Origin: JASJHI01 sp033791105
GTDB taxonomy: Bacteria > Actinomycetota > Acidimicrobiia > Acidimicrobiales > Ilumatobacteraceae
Length of the DNA: 19,525 nucleotides
NCBI GenBank assembly: GCA_033791105.1
Contig: JASJHI010000224.1
Coordinates: 1 to 19,525, forward strand
Reading direction: 5' to 3'
Notes under the pieces: model-generated
Told to the model about the DNA's origin: nothing
What the model saw: only the letters and a program-made list of their open reading frames with translations
Database searches by the model: none
Made by a program: the position numbers and the translations under genes
Shown: positions 14,056 through 19,525 of the stretch, one piece after another
Numbering within the stretch: the stretch's first letter is position 1
How the letters are laid out: the number at the start of each line of letters is the position of its first letter

Positions 14056-15466
14056 AGCGTCCGAGCCGCCCCGCTCGTGCGAGCCATCGGTACCGCCGCG
14101 CGGTGCGATAGCTCTGCTCCGCGGCGAGTTGACCGATGCCGGTCGAAAGCGTCGGGTAGACGTGAATCATCCGCGCGAGGTCGGTGAGCCGCATTCGGGC
14201 GTGGATCGCCAGTGCGAGTTCATGGATCAGTTCCCCCGCGTGTGGACAGATCGCGTGGCCACCGACGATCCGACCCTTGACCGTGATGATCGCGATCTCC
14301 CCGTTCGTGGTGCCGTCGGTGCGCGCCCGATCGGAGTGCCTGAGGTCCTGGCGGTGGGCCTCGACAGATCGGGTGCCATGGCGCGCGACCGCCTCCGCTT
14401 CGGTGAGACCGACGTGGGCGACTTCCGGATCGGTGAAGGTGCACCAGGGGACGACCACGGGTGCGCGGCCGCGGCCGGGGAAGAACATGTCGCGCACGGC
14501 GAGTGCGCCGTCGTACGCGGCGACGTGAGTGAAGTCCGGACGGTCGTTGGCGTCGCCGACGACGTAGATCGAGCGCACGGCCGTGCGGCTGCGGTCGTCG
14601 ACCACGACACGCTTCGCCCGGACCTCGACACCGACATCGGTCAGCCCGAGACCTGTGGAGTTCGGCACTCGGCCCGCGGCGACGAACAGTCCGCGGGCCT
14701 GGATCACTTCGTCACCGTCGAGGGTCACGATCACGTCATCGCCGGACCGCGCGACCCGCCTGGCTGTCCTGCCGAGCCGAACGTCGACGCCCTCCGAGCG
14801 CAGCGCCTCGAGTAGTCGCGCGGCGTGCGTCGGCTCATCACGTGCGAGGAGGCGATCGGCCATTTCGACGACGGTGACCTCGACGCCGAGCCGAACCAGC
14901 GCCTGGGCAACTTCGCAGCCGATGGGACCACCGCCGAGCACGAGCATCGACTGCGGCGGACGGTCGAGCGTGAACAGGGTCTCGCTCGTGAGTATCTCGA
15001 CGTCGGCGATGCCGTCGATCGGTGGGACGGCAGGGCTGCTGCCGGTACAGATCAGGATGAACCTCGAGCGCAGGATCCGATCGCCGACCGTGACCTCGTG
15101 TGGTCCGGTGACGACCGCATCACCTTCGATCAGCTCGACGCCCATGCGGCGGAATCGTGTTGGATCGTCGTCGGTGGCGGCGATTTCACCCTGCACCGCG
15201 GCGATTCTGCGCCAGGCCGACTCGACGTCGATTTCGCGCTCGTCGACGGCGGAAACTGGCCGCGCCGCATGGACAGCCGCGGCAGCGGACAGCAGCGTCT
15301 TGGACGGGATGCAGCCGGTCCAGAGACAGTCGCCGCCGATCCGCGCCCGCTCGACGGCTGCGACCCGCAGTTGGAGATGCTCGGCAGCGAATTCGGCGGC
15401 GACCGTTCCGGCCGATCCCATGCCGACGATCACCAGGTCATAGCGGCTCGCACGCTTGGGGAACAT
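14054..15466 (-). CDS. FAD-dependent pyridine nucleotide-disulfide oxidoreductase, mercuric reductase/lipoamide dehydrogenase-like
   Basis: 470 residues, ATG start eight bases after a TACCGT -10. Domains: FAD-binding GMGSAG (15-20), redox-active disulfide GGDCLWTGCIPSK with Cys47 and Cys52, NAD(P)-binding GGGPIGCE in the middle, a second FAD motif IYVVGDAND, and the dimerization domain. Lipoamide dehydrogenase ends its active site with a His-Pro-Thr stretch and a Glu three residues later; here the segment reads HVYPTLST, so the base histidine is Tyr and the glutamate is Thr. No N-terminal metal-binding domain and no C-terminal vicinal Cys pair are present, so it is neither a plain lipoamide dehydrogenase nor a classical MerA. 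The substrate is unknown. No pyruvate-dehydrogenase-type genes are adjacent. Confidence 0.9.
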   Translation of the reverse strand: MFPKRASRYDLVIVGMGSAGTVAAEFAAEHLQLRVAAVERARIGGDCLWTGCIPSKTLLSAAAAVHAARPVSAVDEREIDVESAWRRIAAVQGEIAATDDDPTRFRRMGVELIEGDAVVTGPHEVTVGDRILRSRFILICTGSSPAVPPIDGIADVEILTSETLFTLDRPPQSMLVLGGGPIGCEVAQALVRLGVEVTVVEMADRLLARDEPTHAARLLEALRSEGVDVRLGRTARRVARSGDDVIVTLDGDEVIQARGLFVAAGRVPNSTGLGLTDVGVEVRAKRVVVDDRSRTAVRSIYVVGDANDRPDFTHVAAYDGALAVRDMFFPGRGRAPVVVPWCTFTDPEVAHVGLTEAEAVARHGTRSVEAHRQDLRHSDRARTDGTTNGEIAIITVKGRIVGGHAICPHAGELIHELALAIHARMRLTDLARMIHVYPTLSTGIGQLAAEQSYRTARRYRWLARAGRLGR

Positions 15467-15474
15467 CGATTGCG

Positions 15475-15480
15475 ACGGTA
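15475..15480 (-). promoter_or_regulatory. -10 TACCGT, flavin disulfide oxidoreductase gene
   Basis: Minus-strand TACCGT is eight bases before the ATG at 15466, with no ribosome-binding site. Confidence 0.5.
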
Positions 15481-15529
15481 CAGCCCGGCGGTCCCATGAT
15501 CCGGGCGCCCGTGCATCGTCGCGGTCGCC

Positions 15530-15589
15530 CGCACACGACTGACCGGCGCACGATTGACCCGCGCACGATTGACCCGCGCACGATTGAAT
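15530..15589. repeat. Four tandem 15-bp repeats in a divergent promoter region
   Basis: Units begin at 15530, 15545, 15560 and 15575. Units 2 and 3 differ at one base (GGCGCACGATTGACC, CGCGCACGATTGACC), unit 4 ends in AAT instead of ACC, and unit 1 is more diverged. The array ends six bases before the SGNH lipoprotein ATG and fills half of the 129-base gap to the divergent oxidoreductase gene. The 15-bp period is about one and a half helical turns. Units 2 and 3 contain TTGACC, like a -35. It may be a binding array or a slippage product. Confidence 0.75.
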
Positions 15590-15595
15590 GGTCGC

Positions 15596-16705
<1,110 letters not shown>

Positions 16706-16733
16706 CGCACGATCGGTCGCGTCGCCGCGGCCG

Positions 16734-16739
16734 TAGCCT
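16734..16739 (+). promoter_or_regulatory. -10 TAGCCT, leaderless start of the ABC-F gene
   Basis: TAGCCT is six bases before the GTG at 16746, within the 40-base gap after the SGNH gene. No ribosome-binding site. Confidence 0.55.
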
Positions 16740-16745
16740 GGTTCG

Positions 16746-18362
16746 GTGCTCCAGGCGCAGGGACTCTCGGTGGAAGTGGGTGGACGGCTCGTGGTCGATC
16801 GCGCCAACTTCACCGTCATGGCTCGCGACAAGGTGGGCATCGTCGGGCGCAACGGGGCGGGCAAGACGAGCCTCTTCAAGGTGCTCGGCGGCGCCGTCGA
16901 ACCCAATGCCGGCAAGGTGGTACGTACCGGCGGCTTCGGCTACTTGTCACAGGAGCCGCGCATCGACGCGGCACTCGACGCTCGCACGAGCGTCACCCAC
17001 GTGTTGTCGGGGCGCGGTATCGACGAAGAAATCGTGCGGATCGAGAAGCTGCGGATCGCGATGGAGGAGACGCCCGACGAACGCAACGTCGGCCGTTACA
17101 CGCGTGCCGAGGAGGCGTTCCGAATCTCGGGCGGCTACGGCGCCGAGAGCGAGGCGCGGGCGATGGCCGCGGGCCTCGGGCTCCCCACCGATCGTCTCGA
17201 CATGCCGATCGGCACGCTCTCGGGAGGGGAGCGGCGGCGCGTCGAGCTGGCGCGGATCCTGTTCGCGGGCTCGGATGTGCTCTGTCTCGACGAGCCGACC
17301 AACCACCTCGACGTCGACGCCCAGACCTGGCTGATGGGCTTCCTCCGGCAGTACAAGGGGGCATTGCTCGTGATCAGCCACGACCTCGACCTGCTCGACG
17401 AGGCGATCACACGGGTATTGCACCTCGACCGGCCCGCCGAGGACGATGTCGGCGAGATCGTCGAGTACCGCGGTACCTACTCCCAGTACCTGCGGGCGCG
17501 CGCCGACGACGAGAAGCGTCTGGTGCGCAGGGCGGCGGTGCAGTCCAAGGAGATTGCCCGCCTGCAGGGAGTGGTCGATCGGTTCGGCGCGAAGGCGACG
17601 AAGGCAGCGATGGCCCACAGCATGGAGAAGCGCATCGCCCGACTCGAAGGTGACCGTGTTCGGGCGCCCGACACGGCGCGCGCGATCGCGGTCCGATTCC
17701 CGGATCCCCCTCCGTGCGGACAGACGGTGATCGAGACGACCGGGTTGTGCAAGGCATACGGCGGCCCACCCGTGTTCGAGGACATCGGATTCGACCTCGG
17801 ACGCGGTGAACGCCTGCTCGTGCTCGGGCTGAACGGCGCCGGCAAGACGAGCCTGTTGCGCATCCTGGCCGGTGAAACCGAGGCCGATCTCGGCCACTTC
17901 GAGTTCGGCTACCAGGTCGCCGCCGGCTACTACGCGCAGGAGCACGACAACCTGCGCACATCCGAGTCGCTGCTGACCAATATCCGCGATGCCGTACCGG
18001 CCGGCATCGACCTCGGCGAGACCCGGCTGCGGGGACTGCTGGGGATGTTCGGCCTGTCCGGCGAGAAGGTGTTCCAGGACTCGGGGACCCTGTCAGGTGG
18101 CGAGAAGACCAAGCTCGCACTGGCGATGCTGATGGTCGGGCGCAACAATCTGCTCCTGCTGGACGAGCCGACGAACAACCTGGATCCGGCGTCGCGCGAG
18201 GCGGTGACCACCGCGCTGGTCGACTGGCCGGCGTCCCTGATCCTCGTCAGCCACGACATCGACTTCGTCCGCCAACTCGCGCCGACCAAGGTGCTGCTGA
18301 TGCCCGACGGCGATGTCGACTACTTCAGCGAGGACTGGCTCGATCTCGTCGAGCTGAGCTGA
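16746..18362 (+). CDS. ABC-F family ATPase (ribosome-associated type)
   Basis: 538 residues, GTG start. Two ATP-binding cassettes lie in one chain with no membrane segments: Walker A GRNGAGKTS (34-42) and GLNGAGKTS (361-369), signature LSGGE (158-162 and 449-453), Walker B LDEPTNHLD (181-189) and LDEPTNNLD (472-480), each followed by VISHD or VSHD. The linker between cassettes (about 240-320) is rich in Arg and Lys, as in ABC-F proteins where it reaches toward the P-site tRNA. Family members act on ribosomes as translation factors or, in some branches, antibiotic-resistance protectors. Nothing here points to resistance: no leader-peptide attenuator is visible and the transcript appears leaderless. 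A housekeeping translation role is more likely. Confidence 0.93.
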   Translation: MLQAQGLSVEVGGRLVVDRANFTVMARDKVGIVGRNGAGKTSLFKVLGGAVEPNAGKVVRTGGFGYLSQEPRIDAALDARTSVTHVLSGRGIDEEIVRIEKLRIAMEETPDERNVGRYTRAEEAFRISGGYGAESEARAMAAGLGLPTDRLDMPIGTLSGGERRRVELARILFAGSDVLCLDEPTNHLDVDAQTWLMGFLRQYKGALLVISHDLDLLDEAITRVLHLDRPAEDDVGEIVEYRGTYSQYLRARADDEKRLVRRAAVQSKEIARLQGVVDRFGAKATKAAMAHSMEKRIARLEGDRVRAPDTARAIAVRFPDPPPCGQTVIETTGLCKAYGGPPVFEDIGFDLGRGERLLVLGLNGAGKTSLLRILAGETEADLGHFEFGYQVAAGYYAQEHDNLRTSESLLTNIRDAVPAGIDLGETRLRGLLGMFGLSGEKVFQDSGTLSGGEKTKLALAMLMVGRNNLLLLDEPTNNLDPASREAVTTALVDWPASLILVSHDIDFVRQLAPTKVLLMPDGDVDYFSEDWLDLVELS

Positions 18363-18389
18363 GACAGACGCGGACGTGCAGCCGACGGC

Positions 18390-18395
18390 TACGGT
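18390..18395 (+). promoter_or_regulatory. -10 TACGGT, leaderless start of the second LLM gene
   Basis: TACGGT is seven bases before the ATG at 18403. It rules out the longer reading from GTG at 18376, which would begin upstream of the promoter. Confidence 0.55.
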
Positions 18396-18402
18396 CGACG
18401 CA

Positions 18403-19311
18403 ATGCGCATTGGATCATTCGGGGGATCGATCAACGAGGGCACGATCGACGACGTCGTCGCCGAGGCCAGGCAGGCGGAGGTCGATGGCTTTGCGTCGTA
18501 CTGGGTGCCGAACATCTTCGGTCACGACGCGCTCACCGCGCTCGCGATCGTCGGCCGCGAGGTGCCGCGGATCGAACTCGGCACATCGGTCGTTCCGACG
18601 TACCCGCGCCACCCGCTGGCGATCGCGCAGCAGTGCCTCACCGTGAGCGCGGCCTCCGGGGGGAGACTGACCCTCGGCATCGGGTTGAGCCACAAGATCG
18701 TGATCGAGAACATGATGGGCCTGAGCTACGACAAGCCGATCCGTCACATCCGCGACTACCTGAGCATCCTCGGTCCGCTCTCGAAGCTGGAGCCGGTGCA
18801 GTATCAGGGCGAGGCATACAGCTCGATGGGTGCGTTCAGCGCGCCCGGGGCGGAGCCGTTCGGAATCGTCGTCGCCGCGCTCGGCCCGCAGATGCTGAAG
18901 GTCACAGCCGAACTCGCCGACGGCACCCTCACCTGGTGCACCGGGCCGAACACGTTGGCCGAATACACGGTCCCCACGATCAACGCTGCCGCCGATGCGG
19001 CCGGACGCCCAGCACCTCGCGTCATCGCTGCGCTGCCCGTTTGTGTCACCGACGATGTTGCCGGCGCGACGAGCCGTGCCGCAGCGGTGTTCGAGATGTA
19101 CGGGTCGCTGCCGAGCTATCGGGCGATGCTCGACCGCGAGGGCGCCGGGGGGCCCGAAGACATCGCCATCATCGGCACCGAGTCCGAGGTCGTCGACCGC
19201 ATGGCGGCACTCGCTGACATCGGCGTCACCGATTTCGCCGCGGTCGAGTTCGCCGGAAACCCCGACGAGGCCGCGGCGACGCGCGCTGCGGTCATTCAGC
19301 TGATCGACTGA
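18403..19311 (+). CDS. LLM-class F420-dependent oxidoreductase (MSMEG_4879-like group)
   Basis: 302 residues. The start at 18403 gives MRIGSFGGS, a standard LLM first strand, while the longer frame from 18376 adds nine residues overlapping the -10. The luciferase-like TIM barrel is shown by VDGFASYWVPNIFGHDALTAL, RIELGTSVVPTYPRHPLAIAQQ and GGRLTLGIGLSH. These blocks fit the TIGR03564-type F420-dependent group, judged by recall rather than search. Such enzymes use F420/F420H2 for redox of unknown metabolites. It shares little beyond the fold with the LLM protein at 11909-12811, so this is not a local duplication. An enoyl-CoA hydratase gene starts 15 bases after its stop, so the two may be co-transcribed. 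Confidence 0.88.
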   Translation: MRIGSFGGSINEGTIDDVVAEARQAEVDGFASYWVPNIFGHDALTALAIVGREVPRIELGTSVVPTYPRHPLAIAQQCLTVSAASGGRLTLGIGLSHKIVIENMMGLSYDKPIRHIRDYLSILGPLSKLEPVQYQGEAYSSMGAFSAPGAEPFGIVVAALGPQMLKVTAELADGTLTWCTGPNTLAEYTVPTINAAADAAGRPAPRVIAALPVCVTDDVAGATSRAAAVFEMYGSLPSYRAMLDREGAGGPEDIAIIGTESEVVDRMAALADIGVTDFAAVEFAGNPDEAAATRAAVIQLID

Positions 19312-19314
19312 TCG

Positions 19315-19320
19315 CACGAT
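19315..19320 (+). promoter_or_regulatory. Weak -10-like CACGAT before the last gene
   Basis: CACGAT keeps only A2 and T6 of the -10 and is six bases before the ATG at 19327. The 15-base gap has no ribosome-binding site, so either a leaderless start or read-through with coupling is possible. Confidence 0.2.
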
Positions 19321-19326
19321 CTCGCG

Positions 19327-19525
19327 ATGTCGTATCTCTCGGTGGACGTGGACGAACGGGGCGTGGCCACGGTGGTCTTCGACCATCCGCCGATCAACCT
19401 GATGACGATCGATGTACTCATCGAGACGATGCACGCAGCCGATCAGCTCGCGGCCGACGGCACGGTCCGCGCCGTCGTGTTGCGATCCGCGAATCCGGAG
19501 TGGTTCATCGCCCATTTCGATGTCG
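19327..19525 (+). CDS. Enoyl-CoA hydratase/isomerase family protein, 5' part
   Basis: Only the first 66 residues are present; the frame is open to the right edge. ATG start at 19327. The crotonase N-terminal pattern is visible: GVATVVFDHPPINLMT (a hallmark strand and turn), then VRAVVLRSANPEWFIAHFDV, where this family has the strand leading to the CoA oxyanion-hole region. Crotonases hydrate or isomerise enoyl-CoA esters in fatty-acid or similar breakdown; the catalytic acids are beyond the edge, so the exact reaction is open. It follows the LLM oxidoreductase closely on the same strand. Confidence 0.85.
   Translation, partial: MSYLSVDVDERGVATVVFDHPPINLMTIDVLIETMHAADQLAADGTVRAVVLRSANPEWFIAHFDV

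Noticed and set aside
15530..15589. CRISPR-like array
   Set aside because: The 15-bp units are directly adjacent with no spacers, and no cas gene is present, so this is a simple tandem repeat.
15554..15595. Upstream TTG start for the SGNH protein
   Set aside because: The extra residues are only the translated 15-bp repeat and would put a basic extension before a complete lipoprotein signal that starts at 15596.
18376..18402. GTG start nine codons upstream for the second LLM protein
   Set aside because: It precedes the -10 TACGGT, and the family's conserved N terminus begins at the ATG at 18403.

Overview
The window is high-GC (about two-thirds G+C, with strong GC-third-position codon use), gene-dense DNA from an actinobacterium. 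Two F420-dependent luciferase-like oxidoreductases, a DtxR/MntR-type regulator, Tat and lipoprotein export signals, and secreted proteins with VDTR-GTGG repeats suggest the class Acidimicrobiia (for example Ilumatobacter-like). That placement is inference. No rRNA, tRNA, CRISPR array, transposase or phage gene was seen, and no gap between genes exceeds about 130 bases.

Layout. 1-609 is the 3' part of a TrpB2-like PLP enzyme. 666-3649 is a tight two-gene operon. The first gene encodes a cytoplasmic TIR domain, a Pro-rich linker, one membrane span and an external bulb-type mannose-binding lectin. The second, starting inside the first gene's stop codon (ATGA), encodes a SLOG-like nucleotide-sensing domain fused to a patatin phospholipase domain. 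3705-7359 holds three minus-strand genes: a DtxR/MntR-family repressor, a Tat-exported membrane-anchored PhoX (DUF839) protein and a CoA-transferase. 7415-11888 holds plus-strand glnS and a large secreted protein with three repeats and an arylsulfotransferase-like propeller. 11909-13121 (minus) holds an LLM oxidoreductase and a small membrane protein. An SDR (plus) and a flavin disulfide oxidoreductase (minus) converge at about 14040. 15596-19525 (plus) carries an SGNH lipoprotein, an ABC-F ATPase, a second LLM oxidoreductase and the start of an enoyl-CoA hydratase.

How they fit together. Most genes look like independent metabolic or housekeeping units. At least seven begin 6-8 bases after a TANNNT -10 hexamer with no ribosome-binding site, which suggests leaderless transcripts. 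The TIR/SLOG-patatin pair is the exception: it is translationally coupled, has a Shine-Dalgarno sequence, and its -10 lies exactly in the centre of a perfect 9-bp inverted repeat. Its domain logic (outside lectin sensor, inside TIR NADase/cyclase candidate, SLOG ligand sensor, membrane-lipase effector) resembles Thoeris-type signalling, but without SIR2 and with a receptor-like ectodomain. The patatin nucleophile serine reads as glycine, so the effector is either inactive or works differently. This is the best candidate for an undescribed system.
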